This document shows positions 11,491 through 23,539 of a stretch of 64,000 nucleotides of DNA, piece after piece. A program made the translations under genes and the position numbers. The number at the start of each line of letters is the position of its first letter. The stretch's first letter is position 1. The DNA comes from Neelides folsomi (lineage: Eukaryota > Arthropoda > Collembola > Neelipleona > Neelidae). Below the pieces are notes generated by a model. It searched no databases, was not told the DNA's origin, and saw only the letters and a program-made list of their open reading frames with translations. The stretch is taken from the NCBI GenBank assembly GCA_034687125.1, contig JAQGBZ010000160.1:62001-126000 (forward strand), read 5' to 3'.

Positions 11491-14400
11491 CTACAAATGT
11501 GTAATAGAATTTTTTGAATTCCTCCTCACTGTTTCTAAAAATTCTTCACTGAGGACGAGCGTCGAGAGATCAATGGCGGACTTTGTTTTCCTCGAAGGGC
11601 TTTTGAAGACTCCGGCATTTAAAGGGAATCCCGAGTTGGGCGAGGAAACAAAGACGGAATTTTGGCGTGGTCGACCAGCAGAATGCGGCCCGGCTGTCAA
11701 TCCCCCTCCACCGTATCCATTACCACTCACCCCATGGTAATTACATTTTGCGAAATGCGGCGACCCGACCATGTCACTTGACAGATTGTACTTCGAATAA
11801 CTCCGCTAATAAAATTAAAAAAATCAATATTTACAATATCAAACAAGTACAGAATATTACCTTACATTCCATTTCCATACATATTCTACATATAAGTATC
11901 TGTACAGGGTGGGCCACAAGTAGCATTCTTTTTTCTACGATTGTTTATTTTAAAAAAAGCAACTTATGGCCCACCCTGTATAAGTATACACAAATGCAAA
12001 TTCAATATTCCAAATATTCCTATTTACAATTTCGTGTATTAAGTCAACCCAATAATAATCGCAATAAAATAAATGTCTATATGTATTAATTATGTAAAAT
12101 ATGCGAAATTTAATTTGACACTAATGATGTATTAAAAACGTGTAAAAAGTATTCCATTTCAAAGTGCAATTCTCTTTGGTCTTTAATTCCATTTTGTGTT
12201 GTTTTAACATTAATGGTTATTAAAGAACTTCCTCATTCCAGCTCCCTTTATTCTCCCGTTCTTCCCATGTTAAGACTTCCAAACATGCCATGGATTGTGT
12301 AATTGTCCACAAAACCCACCGGTGGTGGAAAGACGAGCCAAATAAATGTGGCTTTATGTTTTACATCAAAATCACAAGTAAATAATGAGGAAATGGAAGT
12401 TCAAACAAGTAAATGATATTTCCCTATAATGATCTTTATCCTCCCACCACAATACAAAATCCTTATACCATACATATACATATTACACCTAAAATGTAAA
12501 ATTTATAGTCATATAGGGAGACATGAGACTTACATAGACTTATGTACTAACGTTAAGTTAAATACGCAGCAGGGAAAGTTATCCAAAAGGGTGAATTCCT
12601 TACAGTGCAATGAGAAAGCGATGTGACATCAGCCATAGGGCAAGAAGGCCGATGCGTCTCACAAAATTTTGGCTGATAAGGTTCAAGCATTCGGATCTTT
12701 CCCCATCGATTAAAGAACAAAATGATGGCTCCAACTAATATTCAAAATTACGTTATCAAAATTACGATTATTAAACTTAAGATTATTATTACGATTTTCA
12801 TTATTACGATTATAACCGATGTAACGAGATCGTAATAAAACATAAATTATAGAGGCTATTAAATATGTAATGGTTTAAGACCCCATAGGAGGAGAACGAC
12901 GACGACAATTCCAATTTCCTCTCCGCGTACGATCACGACTGGCCCTGGGTTCTTGGTTTGCACGTTGTCTATCACTTCTAAGGACTCGTTCACAGCTGAG
13001 GTTGACGGGGACGGGGAGAGAAACTCATGGGAAAGTTCGCTGTGGGTTTGATGAGACCATTGGGGTGATCTATGGACAACTTCTTCGCCCCTTCGACTTC
13101 CTCTCAAACTCCGGCCATGTGTTCGGCGACCTTTGAGGACCAATTTAAAGACCAATTTAAAGACCAATTTAAAGACCAATTTAAAGACCAATTTAAAAAA
13201 AACTTCTAGAGGAAAAGATCAACTTCTTTGTGCAATTAAATTTTATGGCTTCTTTCTTCCCAACTACGTATAAGTAAAGTCTGAGAAATCTTAGAGATCT
13301 TATTAGAGATCGTATATGAGATCTTAGGTATAAGAGATTGCATGAAATCGTATATGAGATTGTATGAGATCTACGAGGGACAAAAGAAAACTTTTGTTTG
13401 GAGAGTGAAAGGGATGGTTTTAGTAAATAACCTTTCTTACTCGGATGTCACTTCTTTAGATTCTTCAGCTCTTGGTACTTTATTGTCTCTATTCTTTGCA
13501 CAAGGAGGAATTAAGACGGTGAAATATAAGAGGGAAATAAAACTACGTTGTGTTGGAAGATGCTAAATAATTGAAGGTAATGAATGGGAAGATGAGACTT
13601 TTCTTATCTCGCTCAAATCGCTAATATTGCAATTCAATATTGAATTCAAAGAGGCTCAAATGCAATTTACGACTCGGATAATTATTTAAGTTGATAAATT
13701 AAATAGATATTAACTGTCTGGACATTTATTCCGCCCTTCAGCCTCTCTTAAAATCGTATGTAATCTAAATGGAAAAAATCCTTTGGTAATATTCCTTCAG
13801 TACGGGAAGGAATTATTAAATATTGATGATCATCGAGCGAAAGTCCGGATATCTTACACTGGAATGAAAGTGCTTCAATTCCATCAATGCATTTTCAATA
13901 AACAGAATTTCCTATATGAGCAGTTAAACAGCAGTTACATAAATATACAGAAATTACATATATATTGTATATGAATGTATCTACCTGTACTGTACGTACC
14001 TAGGTAAGATATTATTGTAAATGTGTTTTCAGACATTTCCGATAATTGCACAGATAACGTATCGCTTATAGCGTACATAAAACCTCTAATGCTTTTACCT
14101 TTTAACCTTTTATATTAACTCTTATTAAATATTATAGTGGAGAAATAATTTACCATAACTAATATAAAATATACATTACAGCTTTACACGTACTTACATT
14201 GGTATAAGTATGAGTACATTATAAGACGGTCATTATTCTCATTATTATTTGGTTCTAACATTCTTACATTAAGTAATACGAGTACTATTTAAAAATACTT
14301 ATATGATACCATTGATAACCAAAAGAAATAATTCATTTAGTTCTAAAAGTTGGAAGTTCATTTTTAATCTCCTCTAAATTCATACTTAAGTATATGTACA

Positions 14401-14763
14401 GTATACTCATTGTCAGTATTAATAAGTATTCATAAATATAAAGAAAGAGACATTGGATCAATTATTTTATATATGAAACCTTATATTCAAAATGTATATA
14501 CATATGCTATATTATATACAGGAAAATTGTCCTTTACAAATCCATTTGTAATAAATGAATGATATGTTTATAAGTAAAAGTAGTTCACGTTCTTTTCTCC
14601 CTTTTGCGTCTTCATTCGACGTGTAAATAGTAGGCCGAGAAATAAAAAGGTAAAAAGGATCCAAGGAAGACTTATAAGATTTTTTACCTTGCTTTTGGAT
14701 TGTCACTGGTGGCGATTCTGTGATTGATGGGGCCATATTGATTTTCAATAATTCAAACAAAAA
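11491..14763 (-). CDS. Single-pass FNIII-family membrane protein, FNDC4/5-like; 3' four exons
   Basis: Four exons in order: about 14763-14688, 13130-12882, 12728-12604 and 11805-11491. Phases close (255 codons with stop). Exon 1 gives NMAPSITESPPVTIQKQ, a probable end of or linker after an FNIII fold. Exon 2 is an Arg/Ser-rich linker then VVIVRGEEIGIVVVVLLLW, the start of a membrane helix. Exon 3 completes it (IILFFNRWGKIRMLEPYQP, then KFCETHRPSCP); this exon is short and easy to miss. Exon 4 is the cytoplasmic tail starting RSYSKYNLSSDMVGSPHFAK and ending with KTKSAIDLS and basic residues. The helix and following segment resemble vertebrate FNDC4/FNDC5, from memory of those families. The extracellular FNIII exons and signal peptide were not found upstream, so the model is 5'-incomplete. 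A diverged paralogue lies at 34529-39863. Confidence 0.75.
11905..11978. mobile_element. Mariner-like MITE copy 1
   Basis: Starts CAGGGTGGGCCACAAGT, ends ACTTATGGCCCACCCTG, flanked by TA on both sides; 74 bp, mostly two inverted arms with a poly-T/poly-A core. It belongs to the GCAACTT arm variant. It lies in the last intron of the FNIII gene. Confidence 0.8.
13139..13198. repeat. Five tandem copies of ACCAATTTAAAG (12 bp)
   Basis: Near-perfect 12-bp units immediately upstream (in the gene's sense) of the 13130 acceptor of the minus-strand FNIII gene. Read on the minus strand the array is TTTAAATTGGTC repeats and stays open (KLVF units), so it could in principle be coding; I place it in the intron because the splice phase closes at 13130. 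Confidence 0.8.
13270..13380. repeat. Degenerate GAGATC/TATATGAGAT repeat
   Basis: About six imperfect units of the form AGAGATCTTATATGAGATCGTA. It lies in the intron of the FNIII gene. Confidence 0.5.
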
Positions 14764-15141
14764 CTGGAATTTGTTATATCCTTGTTTTTATACTCAGGAT
14801 TTATTCCCACAGCCTCCTCACTTATTCTTCGTTTACTGTAAAAAAAAATTCAATTCCTTTTAACATTATATTAGTTTTTTGAGTGGATATTAAAAAGGAA
14901 TGGGGAAAGTAAAGTGAATCAAAATTCCCTTTCTTCTCAATTCCCCCACTTTTATTCGACAAATCGTTCAAAAATTCACTTTTTTTACTATTGACGACAT
15001 TCAAAATGACATGAATTGAAAGTTGATTTATTCATGGTTTTTACCAAATCGATGGATTGAATAAACACAAGTGAAGACAATGAAAAATTCCAACTATACT
15101 TTATTGTAAATATATTTTCTGTATAACTACTCTATGTAACT

Positions 15142-15166
15142 ACCTCTGTACATTGTGTACAGAGGT
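15142..15166. repeat. Perfect 11-bp inverted repeat, 3-base loop
   Basis: ACCTCTGTACA, then TTG, then TGTACAGAGGT. It would form a hairpin in DNA or RNA. Function unknown. Confidence 0.6.
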
Positions 15167-15504
15167 TTATGTGTCTATGTCTATCTATCTATGGTAGTAT
15201 GGTAGTTTATATGGTAGTATATGGTATCGATAATACTAGTAGATTATGTAATATATTTATATGGAATTTTTTACATGTTGGTTTTCATGTTCAGCATGGT
15301 ATTATTCTTTTTTACCTGTTGTCTGCCTTTTGCGTCTCATTCATTTCCTATTCCCAGTAACCAAATACAATTCTTCCTATGCAAACAACCTCCCTTTCTC
15401 TTTATCTGTAATAAGCTCCTTTCTCGGAGGAAATGAACCATTGTCAAATAATCAGCTTTTCTTTCCAGAATTCAACCTTCTTCTCCCTTTGACATTAAAA
15501 TATT

Positions 15505-15602
15505 CATGTTGGCCAATAAAAAGTTGCTTTCTTTTTTAAATAGACAAAAAAGCATAACCTCACAAGTCACATAAAAAAGAAAGCAACTTTTGATCCACCC
15601 TG
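15505..15602. mobile_element. Mariner-like MITE copy 2, degraded left end
   Basis: The right arm ends AACTTTTGATCCACCCTG and is followed by TA. The left arm is recognisable (GTTGGCCAATAAAAAGTTGC) but lost its outer bases. The core AAGTTGCTTTCTTTTTT matches its complement AAAAAAGAAAGCAACTT. About 98 bp. Confidence 0.75.
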
Positions 15603-16299
15603 TACATTAAAAGATGAATTTAAACTTTTCAATGTCTCGTCTTGAAGCCAAAAAATTGAAAGAATTTTTTAATTTTCTCTTCTTAATATTACAATTTACA
15701 CAGTGTACAGTTACAGTTATACAATATATGGTATATGTTATTATATGTATGTATGTAAAGACGTATGGATGTATAATTATGTATTATATATGTTGTAGTA
15801 ATGTAAACCAATGCTATCAAAGTAATATTTATATTTATATTGATTTGTATAAGAATTGTTGAAGTTTTAAGAACTTGGTGAATGCAAAATATGCATGTAT
15901 TATACAATATATGTATGGGTTAAAATAAGTATAAAAGATTGGGTACCTTGAAGTGCTCCCTTTCAAAAGACTTATTAATGTCGAAAATTGTGAAAAGGTT
16001 GAAATTGACTTGAAAGTGTCATGGTTTGAGATTTAATTTAACCTCACTTTTCTGAACTCTTCTAATTCCCTCCATGCCAAATGTCTCTCTTGAATCACTT
16101 AGAATCTCTGAGAATCTTTATATGAATATATGTGGACAGGTTCTCTTGTTGACACAATACGAAGAACTTTCCCACTTTCCAACCACTTTCACTTCCTGTC
16201 GAGATCTCCTGAAAATCTCCTGGAAATCTCTTCAAATGTAGAGAGCCTTGAGAATAATTTTATGGATTTATGTGAAACTTTGAAGAGATTCAAGTGATG

Positions 16300-16430
16300 A
16301 GAAGTAAAATAGAAATAAAGGGAGAAATAAAGGAGAAATGTAAAATAGAGATTTAAAGGAGAAGTTAAAGGGAGATATGTAAAGGAGAAATTTAAAGAAG
16401 AGATTTCGATGGAGAAATGTATAGGGAAAC
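16300..16430. repeat. Degenerate GGAGAAAT purine-rich repeat
   Basis: Repeated GGGAGAAATAAAGGAGAAAT-like units with growing divergence. Confidence 0.5.
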
Positions 16431-17429
16431 TCTTCGGAGGTTACAGGGCGAGATAATAAGCTGTCAGTGGAAGAACAAAGGAACTTTCAACTCCTCGTGT
16501 AAAGAGACGCTGAAGAAGACACAAAGTATTCGCCTTTGGCTTTGGGAATGACTATTCTGAGAGGAAGACTCAGAGCTTGTGGGCCGCCGAAATTAACTCA
16601 AACCCCCCGAACTGGGTTTAAGGAACCAAACTCAGTGTGTGAGTTGTGTGTGTGAGTTCCATGCGCACAGACACACTTCAGTTCACAACCCCCGAAGCTC
16701 CGAAAACTCAGAATAATCCGAGTCTTATTACAATCATTATACGCTACAAGATTCATTGAATTTTTACAAATATATATATAATACATTCTGTATATAGAAT
16801 TGCACTCTACTTTATGCATACACTTATACAGAGTATTTAAATAATTATATATTTTAATATTTATGATATTTCATATTTTTTATATGATATTTCATATATT
16901 TTTAATAATTAAGGATATTTGATATATTTTTAATATTCATGATATTTTTTAATATTTGTGAAATTCCTAAAATCTTAGAAATCTTGGAACTTTCAGAGAG
17001 AACTTTTATTAATAAATGTCATTTGATCTTGGTTTGAGAGAAATGGGAGAAACGGAGAGATATGAATTTAAATTGAATCATTTGGAGAAGTGTTGTAATT
17101 TATGGTTTGAATTGAGCTAAAGAGGACAAATCTGAGTGTTGTGTTGATAAGGAATTTAATATTTTGAAATCCAAGCCCGATGAAAGATTCATTTAATGTG
17201 AGAAGGATGAAGAGTCGCCAAAAATCCCTGGTTTAACATTTCACTGCTCACCTCGTGTGGAAATAATAAAAGGATCCCATTTCAGACTGCCAGCTTTGCC
17301 CCATTAACTTTCCCTTCACCCTTGCCCCTAATTCTTAACAACTCTTACCAACTTGAATAAAACAGCTATTCTATTTTGTATTATAATGAATCCAATGCTA
17401 TTTATTTAAATGCATCTATGCTATATGTA

Positions 17430-17474
17430 GATATACAATCGTATAAAAAAGAAAGATACTTATGGCCCACCCTG
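17430..17474. mobile_element. Mariner-like MITE copy 3, right half only
   Basis: Retains core and right arm (AAAAAAGAAAGATACTTATG then GCCCACCCTG) followed by TA. The left arm is absent, so this is a 5'-truncated or eroded copy of the GATACTT variant. Confidence 0.75.
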
Positions 17475-20231
17475 TATGTAATATATGTTAGTTTACTTGG
17501 AATTGAATGAAACAATGTTCATTAAAGTTACTATTCATTAGTAAGTCTTGATTTGATTGTCACGGTCTTATCAGTGCGGCTGGGATTATTTTTACAACCT
17601 CCAAATGCCGTTAATTTGATGCCAATTCCCAGGAACTTTATTTTTCTCATCTCGCTCCAAGTGGATTGTGTGCAGAAGTGTCTGGGTGATTGTGGACTTG
17701 AAGGTGGAAGTGATTTGATTCTCCTAATTCTCCATGCCTTTAGGATTCTTTAGAGGATTCGGATCGGAGTATTTGGATCGGAGATTCAGAGTGTTGGGAG
17801 ATTCATGGCGTTGTCGTTTTTCATTCTCTATTACCACCACAATTGAATCCTGGCCGTGTGTCCCAAAGGACATTCACAAAGGTCTTTCATCCACTTCCTG
17901 TAAGACCTTTAAATAGAAATCTCCTTCACGTGTCTTAAAGGTGACTTTCACCGATCATACAATCATTGTCATACAATTTTTATTACACAAAGTCCAATAA
18001 GAATTCTTGGACAAACATGAACCTTTATTTAATGTAAGGAAAAATTATTTATTGAACAGCTTTGAAGATTAATTACTTTTTATTGTGAACCATCAAACTC
18101 TTTAGATTTTATGAATCGAAATTAAAATGAATCAGAATTTAAATAAGAATTTAAATAAAATAAAATTTACTGTTATAGATGATGATGAAAAATTTAGTGT
18201 TATAGTTAAAGCTTAAAACTAATATTTTTCATTTATAGTTGACATTGACATCTTTTAAAGATATATCCATTTATATCCATCAGCTTATAAGTAAACACAT
18301 TAATGGAGTAAATTGAGCCAATAAGCCTCACTGTCTCTGAAAAGGAATGAACATTGGAGATTAATAAAATATAGGGGAAATTATGCAACAAGTCTTTTTC
18401 TTAATATTCTTAATGGAAATATCAATTTTTGGACAAATTCCAATGCTTTGGGTCTAATCGAATAAAAATTCAATATTCTTACAAAATATTCTTATAAATG
18501 TTATAAAAGTCATTCTTATAGGAAATATATCTAAGCTTTGTAAGCTGACTGTTTATTATATTTGTATATGCGTTTATGGTATAATAGAATATTGTATGAT
18601 AGAATATTGTTATATGTAAAATATTGTTAACAATATAATATATTGTGATATAAAATGACTAATTAAAATCGTCCAATGTTCATTATTCGTTCCTTGTAGC
18701 TATTAAATATAAAAGGTTGAGTTGAATAGTCATAAATATGGTTTTAATAACACCATTACACTAAATGTAACGTCCCATAAAATGTATTTTACTTTGTTTA
18801 AGTAAATAATGATGGCTTGGTTTATTTTCCGGAAGCATGCAACTCATTCTTTATTTCATCATTATTCCATTATTAATGAGATGAAATTCAATTGCATTCG
18901 AACCAGAACATTTCTTATAGATCTTATTTCCCTATCAAAATATTGAAAATCAAATTGCTTATCATTTTTATTTACACAATAAAAATTTATTGATAAACAC
19001 AGTGTAAAACTAACAACAATAAACTTAATTTTTATTTTAATTATTGTAGTTATGAAATATTGTTCAATAGACTCTGCATATTTAAGTTAATTTAAAGATA
19101 ATTAATGATGGCTAGCCGATTAGCCAATTAAAAATATCGATTATTGTGGTTAAATAAGAGGCTTTTAATTACCACCCATCAATGTCATCACTTTATTAAT
19201 TGAATAACGTAATCTAAAGATGAATTTGACACATACAAAAGCATTATAAAAGTAAGTTGTCAGTTTTGTCAGAATGTCTAAGTTTCTGACTAACTTGTAT
19301 GTGAGTACTACTCGATGAGTACTATCTTGGATGTGTAGTGAGTCGTTGGGTTCTAGGTTATATGGGTATTTGGATACTACCTTGGAGCCAACATATGAAC
19401 TCTAATGTATTAATTTGTACAGTGGTTAATTGGGCACTAGATTGTATTGATAATTGAGTTCTAAAGAAGTCCTATTGGTGTGTAGTGTGTACCAAATAGT
19501 ATTTGCCCTAAGTTTGATATTTAAATATTTAAGAAGTTTGTTCCAACTGCCTTTATTTACATTATTAATTAAGTTTACTTAATAGAACTTCTCGAATCAT
19601 TAAACTTATCAACTTTTTTCCTTTGTCCTTAATTAGGATTATTTCTAAATATTTTTTTCCAATTAAAGCAATTGTTTGCAGTAGACAAATATTTATCGTT
19701 GCCAATTAAACTTCTATTTTTTATGAATTTATCATTTAATGTAAAAGGAAAGGTTAATAATTAATAACCATTAAGGAAAATATTGCAATTTTTGGTTAAT
19801 TTGGCTAATTATTTAAATTTAATTAGCTAATATTTATTTGTTATGTAATCAAAAAATAAATATGTAACAAACTAAAATAGAAAATGGCTTATCTATTAAT
19901 GGTGCAAGACAATTAATGCTCAATATTGGCACTGTTAAACGCGAAGACATTTTTATGTACTCCAATTTATCTTCAATGTTTATCATTGAGATTTAGCATG
20001 CTTGTTATATTTATATGTAAAGAAACGACAAGATTTTTTATTTGGTTTAAAAATTAATTAGGTATTTATGTTAATTATGTAGAATGAAAAATAAATGATT
20101 ATTATGAAATTAAGTTTTTTTTATTATTGAATGCTTATTTAATGTATTTCATTAAAATTACAATTTTGTGACTTGTTACAGAAATTAAGCAGTAAAGCAT
20201 CACAAATTTAAAAAGTTGTTTGTTGTTATTC

Positions 20232-21103
20232 TTATAGCAAGGTTAAAGCTTCATTTTCACTGTAAAGTAATCACAAATAGAATCAGTTGAAAATTTTATG
20301 AAAATTTAACTTGCATAATTTAATGTTAATGTTTTTTAAAATTTTAAATTACCTGGTAACTTGCAAGCACATGTTTTCTTTTGCTCCTTCGGTGAATCTG
20401 AAGTCGCTTTTAAATTGCCAAATCCCTTTTTGAACCTCAGTGAATTTCCAATAATGGATAACGTAATAAGAACCAGGACTTGGGAGTTCTGCAGAAATTT
20501 CATTATAATTATTGCTTTTGGAAATGATTGTTTGGAAACCAAGGTTGACTGAAATATTATTGAAATATTATTGAAAATAAATTTTATCAAAAAAATTTAA
20601 TTATTAATTTATTAATTTGGATTAAATAATTTTATTATTTTGGATTAAATTAAATCTAACATTGTGCCGTTACATCCAAAATTTGCTGAGCGTCTCCTTT
20701 GTTCAATTGTGCTATAGTCACTTTCCCTAAGTAATCTGGCACTTTTCCATTATCTGCAACAGTTAGAAACTAAAATCATATAAAAACGAATATGTACAAT
20801 ATACAAACAAATTAATATTTCTTTGCGAATTTTGAATTAAATTAATTATTTTTCTGAGAATTTTGAATTATAGAATTTTAATAATAAACTAGGTATTTAC
20901 TTATAAGGAAGTTTTTTACACTTTGAATATAAATTGTCCCTCGACCGTTTCTCCAATTAATTTTTAATTCCTAAAACATCAAATTGGTTAAAATCATAAT
21001 ATTAAAATCAAAATCATAATTATATAAGTAAAGTGTTAAATGAAATTAACGAACTTTTAACTTGGCAAAAAACTCCCAGTCCAAAAATGATCAAAAGCTT
21101 CAT
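20232..21103 (-). pseudogene. Decaying tandem copy of the secreted beta-trefoil-like gene
   Basis: Homologous exon by exon to the gene at 21438-22337. The signal exon (MKLLIIFGLGVFCQ) starts at 21103. The second exon keeps the core IYIQSVKNFLI, but its donor GT is replaced by AT at the equivalent place. The third exon starts FLTVADNGKVPDYLGKVT. The fourth exon is nearly intact (NYNEISAELPSPGSYY ... FRFTEGAKENMCLQV). In the last exon a short deletion after ENEALTLL brings a stop at 20232-20234 and removes the C-terminal cysteine and about 17 residues. A lost splice site plus a truncated final exon suggest pseudogenisation; a shortened but expressed paralogue using the alternative CAA|GTTAAA donor cannot be excluded. 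Confidence 0.6.
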
Positions 21104-21437
21104 GATTTATTATAAATAATCAAACTTGGACAAATTCAATTTCTCTCTTATACAAGTTAATGGGACAAATGAATAAAATGATTATTTATTCTGGAGTGAC
21201 CAAAACCAATTGGCGATAATGATATAATTTTATGATTCTAATTCTATTTAAACTAATAGACCTTTTAATCATTTTAATTAAACCATAGTTATCCATGAAT
21301 GAGAATATAAATAATAGGAAATGATAAAGGCTTAAATGCTAAATGCTTAATCACGTTAATCAGTTTAGTAAATGATATGCTCAGCATGCTTTGCTTTATT
21401 TGGTACATTTTGACATTGGTTGGAAATGTTTGACAAA

Positions 21438-22337
21438 TTAAACACGATCGACAAATTTAAAATGTTGTTTTATATTCTTAGCATTGCAATTTCCAAGACT
21501 CAAAGCTTCATTTTCACTATAATTAAAAAAATTTGAATTAATTTTATAAGATTTCAGATTTAATAAGATTTAAAATTTTGTAATCTTTAAACATGAAATT
21601 TAAATTATAGATTACCCGTTAACTTGCAAGCACATGTTTTCTTTTGCTCCTTCGGTGAATCTGAAGTCGCTTTTAAATTGCCAAACACCTTTTTTAACCT
21701 CATTGAATTTCCAATAATGGAACAAATGGTAAGAACCAGGAGCTGGGAGTTCTGCAGAAACTTCATTGTAAGCATTTGCTCCGGACATCATTGTATGGAA
21801 TCCAGAGTTGTCTGAAAATATATAATTTTAATAAATATTAGCTATACAGATACATACACTTAAGGTATCATATATTGATATATTGTACATAGGTAATAAA
21901 TATTAATTTATGATTAAATATATTAAAATCGAACATCGAGCTGTAACACTCCAAAATTGATGAATTTTCCCATCGAGGTCATCTTGTAGTTTCGTTGTCA
22001 TTACTTTTCCCAAGTAATTTGGGGGGCTTCCATTGTCTCCAGCAGTTAGAAACTTAATTGAAATAAAGGTGAACAAATAATATTTCTAATAATGAAATTG
22101 TAATTGAAATAATAGGTAAAATAATTACGAGAGAGTTGGCGACACTTTGAATATTATAAAGCCCTTCAACCTCTCCATGTTCTTCTTTAATTCCTAAAAT
22201 ATTAAATATTTAAATATATTTTATATTACAGATATATGATATTGTATTATATGGAACATATTTAATGTAAAAATGAAATTAGCGAAACCTTTAGCTTGGC
22301 AAAAAACTGCCAATCCTAAAATGATCAAAATCTTCAT
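21438..22337 (-). CDS. Small secreted protein with beta-trefoil-like (ricin-B-like) organisation
   Basis: Five exons: 22337-22289, 22193-22129, 22052-21950, 21811-21616, 21516-21438; all phases close, giving 163 residues. Residues 1-15 (MKILIILGLAVFCQA) are a signal peptide. Three repeated lobes follow. Lobe 1 has GLYNIQSVANSLFLTAGDNG and ends near HQFW. Lobe 2 has SAELPAPGSYHLFHYWKF. Lobe 3 has GVWQF, then MCLQVNGENEALSLGNC and ends KQHFKFV. The pattern of hydrophobic, CL.V and Q.F/W positions is what ricin-B-type beta-trefoils show; that fold call is my inference. Only two cysteines are present in the mature protein, both in lobe 3. The donor after HQFW is A|GTGTTA, weak but in phase. It lies 0.3 kb upstream of its decaying copy. 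An extracellular carbohydrate- or protein-binding role is possible but unproven. Confidence 0.75.
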
Positions 22338-23521
22338 TATAATTTAATGAACAAACTCAATTTCACTATCAGTGTTAATGTGGTAATTAACTGTCTTTTA
22401 TACTTGAGTTAAATAGTTACAAAATCAATTGGCGATAACATTAATAAATTAATATAAATGTTTATTCTCATCAATAGGGATAATAATTGAGGTTGATTGT
22501 ATCTGAAATAAGAAAATTAATATTAATAAACTTAACTGATTGCAAAAATACATGTACAGAATGTACAGTAGTTATTTGTGTAGAATTTTCCTATCTGTTA
22601 ATTGAAAAAATCCCACAATTTAAAATATTTATCAAACAGCAATTAAAGTAACAAATTAATCTTACAAGTGTTACACTACACAACATACAAAAACATTTAA
22701 TTTGAATTAATCACTTTTGTTAAGATAAGAATTGAGTTAGTTTGAACATTTTCATGATTTGATTTGATTTATATCTCTTTTATGCCCTTATTTGGGAAAG
22801 GAATTTAAATGTAAATTAAACTTGCTTGACATTACACTTTATCACATTACAAACCCACATTATGATTCTTTTTATATATCTTTTATTTATTCTATTCCAT
22901 TTATTACATCTGTGCGAAACATTTGTTTTACACAAGATATTCTATATAAAAGTAATGTAATAAAAGTATAAGATAAGTGTTGTAATAATTTGTAGGAAAC
23001 TTATAAATTAATCCAATGGCTTATCCAGATGCTTTTTATTGCATAGAGAATGGGTAGAAAAATAATATTTGAAGATTAGCAATGAAGGATAATATCCGGG
23101 AAGGAAGGAAAACCTCTGATTACCTCTGGGGATTAAACTTTAATTTCACTTCAACAAAGGTGCCATTTACTTTACATACAGATTGAAGACCCCTTTTATA
23201 ATAAATCCAAAAATATTTCAGAGATATTCCCTTAAATCCTTAAAAATGATTAAAGTTCCTTCGGAGAAGTGAAAACACAATTTCCATTTTACATTTAATT
23301 AAGAAATACCGATTTTTGGAAAATGAAATATTTAAACATAAATATGAATTAAGTTATTTCATATAAATATTAAAAAATGAATAAATATTAAAATATTAAA
23401 AAACTGAAAATGTTATAATAAAAATGTATGATTATTTAAATAAAATTAGATATTAGATTTATTATTTAGAGTAAATATTTTATATACTGTTTTGAAATAT
23501 TGTGGAAAAACGAAGAAGAAA

Positions 23522-23539
23522 GCGGGCTTGAAAAGCCCG
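23522..23539. repeat. GC-rich hairpin
   Basis: CGGGCTT and AAGCCCG arms around a short loop, in an otherwise AT-rich stretch. No terminator role is claimed for a eukaryote. Confidence 0.4.

Larger units (their letters stand above)
14764..20231. other. Long spacer, AT-rich, with two GC-richer islands
   Basis: It should hold the missing 5' exons of the 11491-14763 gene, but none could be read. Islands at about 16440-16720 and 17540-17930 have promoter or 5'-leader character rather than clear coding frames. It also holds MITE copies 2 and 3, an inverted repeat at 15142-15166 and a purine-rich degenerate repeat at 16300-16430. Confidence 0.4.

Noticed and set aside
12859-13191. Stand-alone 110-residue protein beginning with KLVF repeats
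   Set aside because: The phase-compatible acceptor at 13130 and the downstream exon that completes the membrane helix show it is an internal exon of the FNIII gene, not a separate gene.
14822-15004. Possible FNIII exon of the minus-strand gene, or a micro-exon near 14815
   Set aside because: The frame lacks FNIII residues and the micro-exon does not fit the phase-0 start of the exon at 14763.
20361-20552. Plus-strand open frames at 20361 and 21624 that look like homologues of each other (MQAHVFFCSFGESEVAFK)
   Set aside because: They are antisense shadows of the conserved fourth exon of the two minus-strand trefoil-like genes; splice sites and repeats fit only the minus strand.
20232-22337. 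ML-domain (MD-2/NPC2, mite group 2 allergen) identity for the tandem secreted genes
   Set aside because: After joining exons, the protein lacks the six-cysteine ML pattern and shows three trefoil-like lobes instead.
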